In this document: positions 16,942 to 24,986 of the stretch, piece by piece
Numbering within the stretch: the stretch's first letter is position 1
Layout of the letters: every line of letters starts with the position of its first letter
Assembly: GCA_016711925.1 (NCBI GenBank)
Contig: JADJSA010000002.1
Coordinates: 1 to 64,000 of the forward strand
DNA: 64,000 nucleotides
Direction of reading: 5' to 3'
DNA from: Candidatus Methylophosphatis haderslevensis
GTDB taxonomy: Bacteria > Pseudomonadota > Gammaproteobacteria > Burkholderiales > Rhodocyclaceae
Translations under genes and position numbers: made by a program
Notes under the pieces: generated by a model
Databases searched by the model: none
Told to the model about the DNA's origin: nothing
What the model saw: only the letters and a program-made list of their open reading frames with translations

Positions 16942-18534
16942 CTAGAAATATCCGGCCGCAGCCGCGCGGTCACCGAGCCGCCTGCAGAGCAGTGCTGCGA
17001 CGTAGCTGGCCGAGATCTTCCAGCGCTGGACATGGGGATTGCCTGATGACTGCGCAAGATAGGCCTCGACCAGATCGAGCAGATCGGGTACCTGCTGGTG
17101 GCGATCGAGTTCGAGCAAGCGGTAGCCGAGTATGGTGATCGCCGCGCCCGCGTCCGCTGATTCGATCGGAACGCGGCCAAGCACGCGCAACGCAAGGTCG
17201 TCGAGCGCCACCGGATCGGCGATACGCTCGCCCATTTGCACCATGGGCCGGTATAGCCATGGGTCATCGTAGTGTCCGGCAAACTCCGCCACGTGCGAGC
17301 CGGAACAGGCGGAACGTTCGAACTGCGGATGCCGGTATCGTCCCCTACTGGCGACGAGCGGGTCGGCGGAGGCAACGATGATCCACCACTCGGTATCCGG
17401 CTCGTGGCTCTCGAGCGGACGGCGCTCCAACAGGCGTTGCGCGTCCCACAGTTTGAATCCGCCCGGCGCGTCCTGGCGGTAGCGCGCCTCGACGATGAAG
17501 CCGTCGGCGAAGGCGTCGCGGAATTTTGGCCAGTCGAAGGCATGAAAATGGTACGGGTTGGGGTCGCGACCGGTTTCGTCGACCCACAGGTTTGGCACGC
17601 TCGCCACTATCCGTCCGTCCGGCTTGAGGACGCGCCGAAACTCGGCAATCAACTCATCATAGTTCTCGACATGCTCGATGGTCTCGAACGAGACGATGAT
17701 GTCGACGCTGGCGTCTTCGAGAAAGTGCAGGTCCGTACCGCTGGCGGCAACAAATTCGATTCCATAGCGTTCGCCGAATTGGTGGCTGGCGTAGCCGACC
17801 GCACCCTGGTCGACATCGACGCCGAAGAATCGCGCCCCGGACGAGCGCGCGGCGAGGATCGCACTGCCGTAGCCCAGACCGCAGGCGCAGTCGAGCACGG
17901 TGTCGCCGGGCCGCACCCAATCGGCGGCCAGTGCGTAGCGGACCATGTGGGCGTCGGCGCGCGGACTCCATTCACGCGACATGTCCATGTGAAGATCGCG
18001 ATTGGCCAGCAGCCAGTCCATCGGGCCGGCCTGCAAGGCGGCATCGTCGATGAGTTCGAACACCGACAGTTCGCACAATTGCGGATGATTGAGATCGCCG
18101 TACAGGCCGACGCTGAACTGCGTCGGCGCACGGCGAAAGCCCGCCGCCAAAGCCGACTGCGCCCAACTGCTTTGCTGCCCGCGCCCGCCGAGGGCATGCG
18201 CGTGGGCAACCATCTCACCGGGTGCCAGGATGACATAGCGCGACGTATAGTTGCGCAACGCGGCAAACACGCTGACCGGGTCGTCGATCGCCATCATCAT
18301 CGACCCACAAACGAGCACGCAGTCGAACGGCGCCGTGCCTTCTGGCAACAACGGGCCTACGCAACCGCCGAAGTCGTGCTCGAAGCGCGCAGCCGGTCCG
18401 GGCACCACAAAGACCCGGCAGCCGTGGGCCAGCAGCTCGGCCGGCAACGACGTTTCTTCGCAGCCGAGAACCAGGAACGAGCCCGGCCCGACCACCCCGA
18501 GCAGTTCCTCGACAAACTTGATGCCTGCAGTCAT
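16942..18534 (-). CDS. SAM-dependent methyltransferase (C-terminus cut by TAG)
   Basis: 530 residues up to the amber codon, 685 codons if the stop is ignored. The N-terminal 190 residues resemble a degenerate Rossmann domain (FLVLGCEETSLPAELLAHGC, FDCVLVCGSMMMAIDDPVSV). A complete Methyltransf_11/23 domain follows: motif I DTVLDCACGLGYGSAILAAR at about 211-230, acidic FFGVDVDQGAV, VDIIVSFETIEHVENYDELI and LKPDGRIVASVPNLWVDE. The C-terminal part is helical. The catalytic core is complete before the stop, so a truncated enzyme could still work. It lies 28 nt from the HAD gene and 84 nt from the methyltransferase fusion, in one apparent operon. It probably acts on flagellin glycan sugars or a surface polysaccharide; this is inferred from context. 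Confidence 0.75.
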   Translation of the reverse strand: MTAGIKFVEELLGVVGPGSFLVLGCEETSLPAELLAHGCRVFVVPGPAARFEHDFGGCVGPLLPEGTAPFDCVLVCGSMMMAIDDPVSVFAALRNYTSRYVILAPGEMVAHAHALGGRGQQSSWAQSALAAGFRRAPTQFSVGLYGDLNHPQLCELSVFELIDDAALQAGPMDWLLANRDLHMDMSREWSPRADAHMVRYALAADWVRPGDTVLDCACGLGYGSAILAARSSGARFFGVDVDQGAVGYASHQFGERYGIEFVAASGTDLHFLEDASVDIIVSFETIEHVENYDELIAEFRRVLKPDGRIVASVPNLWVDETGRDPNPYHFHAFDWPKFRDAFADGFIVEARYRQDAPGGFKLWDAQRLLERRPLESHEPDTEWWIIVASADPLVASRGRYRHPQFERSACSGSHVAEFAGHYDDPWLYRPMVQMGERIADPVALDDLALRVLGRVPIESADAGAAITILGYRLLELDRHQQVPDLLDLVEAYLAQSSGNPHVQRWKISASYVAALLCRRLGDRAAAAGYF

Positions 18535-18562
18535 TTTCCTGTCTCCTTGTGCGGGGTGCGCA

Positions 18563-21034
18563 TCAGGCCGTCACCGGCCGCAGATCGGTTTCGGCAACCG
18601 GGGTTTCCGGTACCTCATGGCGCCGCTCTTCCAGCGGCCTGAAGACGACGACGCAGGCCTGGCGAAAGCCGGCCCGGGTAACTTTCTTGCTGGTAACCCT
18701 GACGAAAACGAAGCCACTGTCATCGGGACTCTCGATCAGGCTGGTGCCGCGCAACTCGACGTTTTCCATCGTCAGCGCCTGCATCAGGCTGACGCCATCG
18801 GTGTCGTCCGGGTTGTCCATCACCTTGTCCACGGGCACCAGGCTGACGCGTTCGATCTGCACCCACGACCAGCGCTTGCCGAACATCAGGCCCAGATCAG
18901 CCTCGCAATCGCCGACACCGATCGCCGCCATCAGGTAGCCGTCGTGCGTGGTGTGCAAGGGAACTTCCTCGATCGACAACTGCGTGCCGCGCGAGACCAT
19001 TACCGGCAGCATCTGGGCGGTCTGGCCGAAATCGCGCGCGCGCAGGTCGAGCCCGAACCGCTCCTGCGACAACAGGGTGAGCGGCAGATGGATGCCGTGT
19101 GGCCGCAGTTCCATCGGCAGCGTCTGACGCTTGCTGCCATTGAGGTACATCAGGCCGCGGCGGCGCAAGCCGATCGTCGCCTTTTCAGGGTCGAACAGCC
19201 GCAGCAGATCCTTGGTGCCGAGGTTAACGTCATGATGGAAATCATTGAGCACCGCAACTTCTTCGCGCGACGGCAGGAAAAGGAAACGGCCGAGCAGCGC
19301 AGCGCCGGTATCGCGCACGGCTTCAGGTCGTGCCCAGCCCGCCGGCTGCTTCGCTTGCAGCGCCAGGTCCACGAATTCGAGTGCGGCCGCCTGGATGCGG
19401 TCGCGCAAGGCATCCTGCCGATCACTCAGATCACCGGTGCGCCGCACCGGCTTGCCGTCGTCCGAGTAATCGACCACACTCTGCAGATCGCAGGTGCACA
19501 ACTGTTCGAGCATCGCGATGTGATTGACCAGCGCCTGCACGCTGCGCACATCCATGCCGCGGCGATCAAGCCAGCCGGTCTTGTCCGCAAGCGCGGTATG
19601 CACATCGCGCAACAGCAGGTAGGCGCCTTGCACCGCGACGCCGAGATCCTGCTCCATCGCCTGCTGGACCTTGCTCTGCACGGTGCCCGAATAGCCGAGG
19701 TCGACGAATATCACTGTCTCGCCGCGTTGCACGCCGACGGTCTTGCTCAGGTAGTTCATCATGCGGCGGCGGAAGGCGGCGCTCGAAGCGAGAATCTGCC
19801 GAAGGTTCTGCTGTTCGCGCACCCGCTTGACGAATGTGCGCCAGCCGTTGGGCCTGCTCGTGGCTTCGCGGACCAGCGCGTTCGCGGTCCTCGACGGCAA
19901 CAGCAACTGCTTGGCCAGCGCATCGTAGCGGTCGGTCGCGCCGATGAAGGATAGATATTCGTTGACCTGTTCGATATCGGTGAAGGAGGCTGCGTAGCCG
20001 GAGAAGCGCGACAACTCGGCTTCGCTGTGGGGAATGCCTGCCAGCCGCGGATCGGCCGCAAGCAGGCGGTCGTAGACGCGGTGCGGAAACCAACCGTCGC
20101 GCAGCAGGAATACCAGGTGCGGTCGCTTGCCCTGCCGCTGCAGTTCCAGCGCCCGGTCTGCCACCCAGCGCATGTAGCCGAGGATCACCGGCCCCAGCAT
20201 GGTGTGGCCGATCCGCTGCGCAGCGTCGAGCGGCGCGGCATGCTGCGCCCACAACGCATTGCACAGGCTGGGCAGCGGACGCTCGCTTCGGATCTGCGGC
20301 ATCAGGACGCTGGCCGCCGCCGCATGCAGGCGGATCACTTCCTCGATCGGGTCGGAGAAGGCGGCGAAATGCACACCGCGTATGCCGAAATTGAGGGCGC
20401 CGGCGACATCCGCGGCGACATTGTCGCCGACGTGCATGATGTCAACGGCATCGACGTTGAGTTCGCGCAGTATGTCGGCAAACAGGCCGTTGAATTTCGA
20501 TACGCCGAAGCGGCTGGAACAGAACACCTGATCGATCAGGCCGTCCAGCGTGGCGACGCCAAGCGCGGCTGCGATCAGTTCATGCAACTGCTGCTCATCG
20601 AAGTAGGTGTCGCTGACGATGATCACGCGCTTGCCGGCTGCCTTCGCCCGCCGGACCAGCGATAGCATCGGCGCAAAGCCGAAGCAGATTTCCTTTTCCA
20701 GCGCCAGTTCGTCGGCGACGAGTTGGTCGATCTCTTCCGCCGTCGCGGCGGGGGCCGTGTGGCGATAGATCTCGGCCAGGGAAACCTCGTGCTTTGCGTC
20801 GCGCAACTGGCGCGCCGATCGGGCGGCCGACTCGCCGCTGATTCGCGCGCGGGCAGTCAAACCCAACCGCTGGAACGTGGGGTATTGCGCCAAACGGTAA
20901 AAGGCATCCGTCGGCGCCATTACCTCCCGCCACACCAGCGTGTCGAAGCAATCGAGAGACAGGACGCCGCGATTGTTGCCGTGTTCGTCGAGCAAACGGT
21001 CGAGCCCGGCGACGTCGCATGTGATGTAACTCAT
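18563..21034 (-). CDS. large HAD-superfamily protein of a surface or flagellin modification locus
   Basis: 823 residues. The ATG at 21034 has GGGAG about 8 nt upstream. Residues 1-230 form a HAD hydrolase domain: motif I VLSLDCFDTLVWRE (nucleophile Asp, FDxFDTL-like variant), motif II VIIVSDTYFDEQQLHE, a Lys in GVSKFNGLFADIL, and motif IV IMHVGDNVAADVAGALNFG. The remaining 590 residues match no family I can name. They contain PHLVFLLRDGWFPHRVYDRL, SRFSGYAASFTDIEQVNEYL and VIFVDLGYSGTVQSKVQQAM, suggesting a second sugar- or phosphate-handling domain. Large HAD proteins of this FDxFDT type are often linked to glycosyltransferase clusters. It is the first gene of the minus-strand island and is divergent from fliC. 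Confidence 0.7.
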   Translation of the reverse strand: MSYITCDVAGLDRLLDEHGNNRGVLSLDCFDTLVWREVMAPTDAFYRLAQYPTFQRLGLTARARISGESAARSARQLRDAKHEVSLAEIYRHTAPAATAEEIDQLVADELALEKEICFGFAPMLSLVRRAKAAGKRVIIVSDTYFDEQQLHELIAAALGVATLDGLIDQVFCSSRFGVSKFNGLFADILRELNVDAVDIMHVGDNVAADVAGALNFGIRGVHFAAFSDPIEEVIRLHAAAASVLMPQIRSERPLPSLCNALWAQHAAPLDAAQRIGHTMLGPVILGYMRWVADRALELQRQGKRPHLVFLLRDGWFPHRVYDRLLAADPRLAGIPHSEAELSRFSGYAASFTDIEQVNEYLSFIGATDRYDALAKQLLLPSRTANALVREATSRPNGWRTFVKRVREQQNLRQILASSAAFRRRMMNYLSKTVGVQRGETVIFVDLGYSGTVQSKVQQAMEQDLGVAVQGAYLLLRDVHTALADKTGWLDRRGMDVRSVQALVNHIAMLEQLCTCDLQSVVDYSDDGKPVRRTGDLSDRQDALRDRIQAAALEFVDLALQAKQPAGWARPEAVRDTGAALLGRFLFLPSREEVAVLNDFHHDVNLGTKDLLRLFDPEKATIGLRRRGLMYLNGSKRQTLPMELRPHGIHLPLTLLSQERFGLDLRARDFGQTAQMLPVMVSRGTQLSIEEVPLHTTHDGYLMAAIGVGDCEADLGLMFGKRWSWVQIERVSLVPVDKVMDNPDDTDGVSLMQALTMENVELRGTSLIESPDDSGFVFVRVTSKKVTRAGFRQACVVVFRPLEERRHEVPETPVAETDLRPVTA

Positions 21035-21242
21035 TAGGTGCTCCCGTTTGCGTGCGATCGATGGCGGCCCCTTCTTTGGGCCGGATGCGAGCGAGTCTAG
21101 GCCGCGCGGCGCCCGTCCGATGTGGCGAAAAGACGGGCCTAAGCCCGCGACTTTCCGGGATCGCTTCGGCCCCCGCGCTCCACAATGCTGGGCATCCACC
21201 GTGAATTGGCAGGTGTTTCGACCGCAATTCCTTCTCTGACCC
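21035..21242. other. intergenic region between HAD gene and fliC promoter
   Basis: Divergent control region. It contains the HAD-gene ribosome site (GGGAG), a short hairpin CGGGC-CTAA-GCCCG near 21135-21148 and a TAGACT-like -10 on the minus strand near 21100. No gene is visible. Confidence 0.4.
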
Positions 21243-21269
21243 TAAATTTGCCGGGAGCACCGCCGATAA
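21243..21269 (+). promoter_or_regulatory. sigma28 (FliA) promoter of fliC
   Basis: TAAA (21243-21246), exactly 15 nt, then GCCGATAA (21262-21269): a perfect match to the FliA consensus TAAA-N15-GCCGATAA. It lies 183 nt upstream of the fliC ATG, leaving a 5' UTR of about 170 nt. Confidence 0.93.
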
Positions 21270-21452
21270 CTGGCTCAAGCACACGGCACCTGCCCTCCAA
21301 GAAATGCAGCAAATGGTTGTTCAGGCGCTGAAATCCTAAAGATCGGACGAGTGCGGACGTAATACAGCTTGTCGGCGACATGCACGCACCTAGGGGAAAA
21401 GGTGGCGGCTCGGTTCTCCGGTTAAACAGTCAGAAAGCCAAGGAGAAGTAAA

Positions 21453-22301
21453 ATGCCTCAGATCATCAACACCAACGTTGCCTCGCTCAACTCTGCGCGC
21501 AACCTTTCGAATTCCCAAAGCGCCCTTGCCACTTCCCTGCAGCGCCTGTCGTCCGGCCTGCGTGTCAACAGCGCCAAGGATGACGCCGCCGGACTGGCGA
21601 TTGCCGAGCGCATGAACGCCCAGGTTCGCGGCATGAACGTGGCGATCCGCAACGCCAACGACGGCATCTCCTACGCCCAAACCGCCGAAGGCGCGCTGGC
21701 CAAGGTCGGCGATGCGTTGCAGCGGATGCGCGAACTCGCGGTACAGTCGCGCAACTCGACCAACAGCAATAGCGACAAGGATTCGCTGAACACCGAATTC
21801 GGCCAGATGCAGAACGAAATCACGCGCATCCTCGGCGGCACCAAGTTCAACGGCTCCGCGATCTTCGCGACCACCGGTTCGATCAACTTCCAGGTCGGCG
21901 CAGGTACGACGACCGACGACTCGATCAGCGTGGATTTCGGCTCGACTGCCTTCAATGCGAACACCGACATTACAACCGTGACCGGCAGCACCGCAGTGAT
22001 CGGCAACTCGGCGGACACCGCCGCAATCGGTACGGTGATCGACAACATCGACACGGCGCTCAATACGATCAACGAACAGCGCGGCAGTTGGGGCGCACGC
22101 CAGACCCGCTTCGAGTCGGTGATCGCCAACCTGCAGGTTTCGGTCGAGAACCAGAGCGCTGCCCGCAGCCGAATCATGGACGCGGACTTCGCGGCGGAAA
22201 CTGCAGCCTTGTCGCGCAATCAGATTCTGCAGCAGGCAGGTACAGCGATGTTGGCCCAGGCGAACTCGCTGCCGCAGAATGTGCTCTCGCTGCTCCGCTG
22301 A
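21453..22301 (+). CDS. fliC: flagellin
   Basis: 282 residues, the filament subunit exported by the flagellar type III system. AAGGAG lies 7-8 nt before the ATG. The N-terminal D0/D1 helices (PQIINTNVASLNSARNLSNS, RLSSGLRVNSAKDDAAGLAI, then AQVRGMNVAIRNANDGISYA) and C-terminal D1/D0 helices (GAVQTRFESVIANLQV-like segment, then ILQQAGTAMLAQANSLPQNV) are classic. The central variable part is small, hence the short length compared with 490-500 residues in Salmonella. It is Ser/Thr-rich (GAGTTTDDSISVD, TDITTVTGSTAVIG), offering possible O-glycosylation sites. Single copy in the window. Driven by the FliA promoter and ended by a hairpin before flaG. Confidence 0.97.
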   Translation: MPQIINTNVASLNSARNLSNSQSALATSLQRLSSGLRVNSAKDDAAGLAIAERMNAQVRGMNVAIRNANDGISYAQTAEGALAKVGDALQRMRELAVQSRNSTNSNSDKDSLNTEFGQMQNEITRILGGTKFNGSAIFATTGSINFQVGAGTTTDDSISVDFGSTAFNANTDITTVTGSTAVIGNSADTAAIGTVIDNIDTALNTINEQRGSWGARQTRFESVIANLQVSVENQSAARSRIMDADFAAETAALSRNQILQQAGTAMLAQANSLPQNVLSLLR

Positions 22302-22326
22302 CCGACAGGTAGTCGAATGAGGTGCA

Positions 22327-22358
22327 GGCGCGGGAGCCCGACGGGGTCCCGCGCCTTT
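22327..22358 (+). terminator. fliC terminator
   Basis: Stem GGCGCGGGA (22327-22335) with TCCCGCGCC (22347-22355), 11-nt loop, then TTT. It lies 26 nt after the fliC stop and before flaG. The short T-run suggests partial read-through into flaG-fliD. Confidence 0.7.
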
Positions 22359-22380
22359 GCCGCAGATCGGGAGAGATGCA

Positions 22381-22734
22381 ATGGAAATAGCTCGCACAGT
22401 TGCGGCGGTAAGCGAACCGCCGGGCGCAGAGCGCAAAGCGCGGGTCGATGGGGGATCGAAGTCCGCTGAAGCACAGCAGGCCGAGATTGGCGCCAAACCC
22501 GCGCCGGCCTCCGCCGAGCAGGTCGAACAGGCAGTCAAGGACATCCGCAGGGTGGTAAGCGCGGTATCCAGCGATCTGCAGTTCTCGGTAGACAAGGATT
22601 CAGGCACTACGGTGGTGAAGATCGTCGACTCCAAAACCAAGGAGGTCATCCGGCAGATTCCGGGTGAAGAGGTCCTGGCGATCCGCCGCGCACTCGACAA
22701 GATGAAGGGCCTGCTGTTCAGCATGGAAGCTTGA
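22381..22734 (+). CDS. flaG: flagellar protein FlaG
   Basis: 117 residues. FlaG proteins influence filament length and lie between fliC and fliD in many polar-flagellated bacteria. The N-terminal half is Ala/Glu-rich and probably disordered. The C-terminal half has the family core LQFSVDKDSGTTVVKIVDSK, then EVIRQIPGEEVLAIRRALDK. The start at 22381 has GGGAGAG 6-7 nt upstream. It is followed by fliD after 10 nt, in the same direction. Intact. Confidence 0.9.
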   Translation: MEIARTVAAVSEPPGAERKARVDGGSKSAEAQQAEIGAKPAPASAEQVEQAVKDIRRVVSAVSSDLQFSVDKDSGTTVVKIVDSKTKEVIRQIPGEEVLAIRRALDKMKGLLFSMEA

Positions 22735-22744
22735 GGGAGGGGTT

Positions 22745-24148
22745 ATGCCAACCATATCGAGCGCCGGAGTCGGCTCCGGCTTGGACGTCGAGGGCATCAT
22801 CAGCAGTTTGATGGCCGTAGAGCGCAAGCCCATCACGCAGATCCAGACGCAGCAGACGGGTCTGCGTTCCGACATTTCGGCCTACGGCCGAGTCCAGGGT
22901 GCGTTGTCTGCGCTGCAGAGCGCGACCCAATCGCTCAAGACCGGGTCGGCATTTGCGGCGGCCAAAGCCAAGTCGTCCGACGAGACGACGCTGACCGCCT
23001 CGGCCGCCAGCGGTGCGCCGAGCGGCACGGTCAGCGTCGAGGTCAGCCAGTTGGCCAGAGCACACCAACTGACCAAGAGCGGTTTCGCCTCGTCTGCCGC
23101 AGTTGTTGGCACCGGCACCCTGACCCTGGAGATCGGCATCTACAGCGGAACGACGTTTACCGCCGACCCGCAAAAGTCCGCCAAGTCGATCACCATTGAC
23201 AGCAGTAACAACACGCTTGCAGGCATTCGGGACGCAATCAACAACGCGCAGGCCGGCATCAGCGCGGTAGTCGTCAATGGCTCGTCGGGTGCGCAGTTGT
23301 TCCTGACTGCAAACGACCAGGGAACGAAGAACGCCATCCGCATCCAGCAGAGCGGCGGCGATGGCGGGCTGGCGGCAATCTCGTTTGACAATGGCGCAAC
23401 GGCCGGCGGCCTCACCGAGAAGACGTCACCGCTCGATGCACTGCTCAAAGTCAACGGCGTCGACGTCACGAGCAGCAGCAATACCGTCACTGGCGCGGTG
23501 GACGGCCTGACCCTGAACTTGCTGAAAACCAACAGCGGCGCGCCGGTAACGGTCGGGGTCGCGCCGGACACCAGCGCCACGCAGACCAACGTCGGCACCT
23601 TCGTCAAGGCCTACAACGATCTGAACAAGATACTACGCGATCTCACGTCGTACGATCCGGCCACCAAGAAAGCCGGCGAACTCAACGGCGACCCGACGGT
23701 CCGTTCGATCCAGTCGCAACTGCGCAGCAGTTTCAGCGGTGTCGCCGGCAACGGCGGCTTTGGTTCGCTCTCGGAGATCGGTCTGAATTTCGGCAGCGAC
23801 GGTTCGCTCACGCTCAACGCCGGAAAACTCGCCGACGCGCTGGCAAACCCGACCAAGAGCGTCTCGCGGGTGTTCGCAACTACCAACAACGTCGACGGCC
23901 TGGCCTCGTTGATCGACAAGCGCGTCACGACGATGCTCGGCACCGACGGACTGGTCACCGGCAAGGTCGAAGGTCTCAACCAGCGCGTCACCGCACTGGA
24001 CAAGCGAACGACTGCGCTGGAAACCCGCATGACATCGATCGAGGCGCGCTACCGCGCCCAGTTCACACTGCTGGACACGACCATCTCCAGCATGAATGCA
24101 ACCAGCAGCTACTTGAAGCAACAGCTCGCCAGCCTCTCGGGTGGCTAG
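22745..24148 (+). CDS. fliD: flagellar filament cap protein FliD
   Basis: 467 residues, typical length. The cap folds flagellin at the filament tip. The N-terminus PTISSAGVGSGLDVEGIISS and the following MAVERKPITQIQTQQTGLRS are family signatures. The middle D2/D3 region is variable (QSGGDGGLAAISFDNGATAG). The C-terminal helices include FVKAYNDLNKILRDLTSYDP, GSLSEIGLNFGSDGSLTLNA and AQFTLLDTTISSMNATSSYL, then KQQLASL. Start 22745 has GGAGGGG just upstream. Followed by fliS after 46 nt. Confidence 0.95.
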   Translation: MPTISSAGVGSGLDVEGIISSLMAVERKPITQIQTQQTGLRSDISAYGRVQGALSALQSATQSLKTGSAFAAAKAKSSDETTLTASAASGAPSGTVSVEVSQLARAHQLTKSGFASSAAVVGTGTLTLEIGIYSGTTFTADPQKSAKSITIDSSNNTLAGIRDAINNAQAGISAVVVNGSSGAQLFLTANDQGTKNAIRIQQSGGDGGLAAISFDNGATAGGLTEKTSPLDALLKVNGVDVTSSSNTVTGAVDGLTLNLLKTNSGAPVTVGVAPDTSATQTNVGTFVKAYNDLNKILRDLTSYDPATKKAGELNGDPTVRSIQSQLRSSFSGVAGNGGFGSLSEIGLNFGSDGSLTLNAGKLADALANPTKSVSRVFATTNNVDGLASLIDKRVTTMLGTDGLVTGKVEGLNQRVTALDKRTTALETRMTSIEARYRAQFTLLDTTISSMNATSSYLKQQLASLSGG

Positions 24149-24194
24149 GCCGTTGCGTGCGCAGATGCCCGATCCACAACCTGGAGTTCGTTAA

Positions 24195-24617
24195 ATGTTT
24201 GCTCGTCAGAGCGGCGCACTCGCCTACAAGAATGTAGGTGTCGAAAACGGCGTAAGTTCTGCAGACCCGCACCGTCTCACGCTGATGCTGTTCGAGGGAG
24301 CGCTGGTATCGACCAATGCGGCCCGCATACATCTGGAGAACGGCGACGTTCCGCTCAAGGGCAGCGCGATCTCGAAGGCAATCGAGATCATCACCAACGG
24401 ACTCAAGGTCAGCCTGGATTTCGAAGTCGGTGGCGAGTTGGCGCAGCGTCTCGGTTCGCTTTACGACTACATGTGCACACGCTTGCTGCACGCCAACGTG
24501 CGCAACGACATCGCCGCCCTGGCCGAGGTCGCCACGCTGCTGCGCGAGTTGAAGGAAGCCTGGGAACAGATCGGCAAACCGAACGTGAACGGAACGTCTG
24601 GCGGCGGCACCGCCTGA
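24195..24617 (+). CDS. fliS: flagellin export chaperone FliS
   Basis: 140 residues. FliS binds the C-terminal disordered region of flagellin and prevents cytosolic polymerisation. Family motifs are present: AYKNVGVENGVSSADPHRLT, then LMLFEGAL, IEIITNGLKVSLDFEVGGEL and LYDYMCTRLLHANVRNDIAA (Y-D-Y-M motif). The end is a flexible Gly/Ser tail. It is in the fliC-flaG-fliD-fliS-fliT series, with fliT starting 17 nt later. Confidence 0.95.
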   Translation: MFARQSGALAYKNVGVENGVSSADPHRLTLMLFEGALVSTNAARIHLENGDVPLKGSAISKAIEIITNGLKVSLDFEVGGELAQRLGSLYDYMCTRLLHANVRNDIAALAEVATLLRELKEAWEQIGKPNVNGTSGGGTA

Positions 24618-24634
24618 GCGCAGGGAGAACGCCC

Positions 24635-24958
24635 ATGAGCACGCTCAACCTCTATGAAACCCTAAGCGACATCTCGGAACACATGGTTCGCGCCGCCGAA
24701 GTCGGCGACTGGGACCGCCTGGGCGAGCTTGAACGCCGGGTCGCCGGATTGCGCAGCGGGCTTGCGCTTGCCGACGCGCAAACCCGACTGACCGAATCGG
24801 AACGCGAACGCAAGGTCCATCTGATCAAGCGCATCCTGGCCGACGACCGCAAGGTGCGCAGCTACACCGAACCCTGGATGGATCACGTGCGCCGCTTCCT
24901 CGGCGACACGGCGCCCGGTAGCAACGTTCGCAGCAGCTACAGCGCGGCCGGATACTGA
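24635..24958 (+). CDS. fliT: flagellar export chaperone FliT
   Basis: 107 residues, all helical by appearance (LYETLSDISEHMVRAAEVGD, then RLGELERRVAGLRSGLALAD). It fits FliT, the FliD-specific chaperone and, in enterics, an anti-FlhDC factor. Position directly after fliS supports the call, as sequence conservation in this family is low. CAGGGAG lies about 8 nt before the ATG at 24635. Family assignment leans on position as much as on sequence. Confidence 0.8.
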   Translation: MSTLNLYETLSDISEHMVRAAEVGDWDRLGELERRVAGLRSGLALADAQTRLTESERERKVHLIKRILADDRKVRSYTEPWMDHVRRFLGDTAPGSNVRSSYSAAGY

Positions 24959-24986
24959 TCCCCCCGACTGACCCGCCAGCGGGCCG

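Noticed and set aside
16942..16944. TAG as recoded codon (pyrrolysine)
   Set aside because: Bacterial pyrrolysine systems are rare and no pyl genes are seen; a simple nonsense change or base error explains it better.
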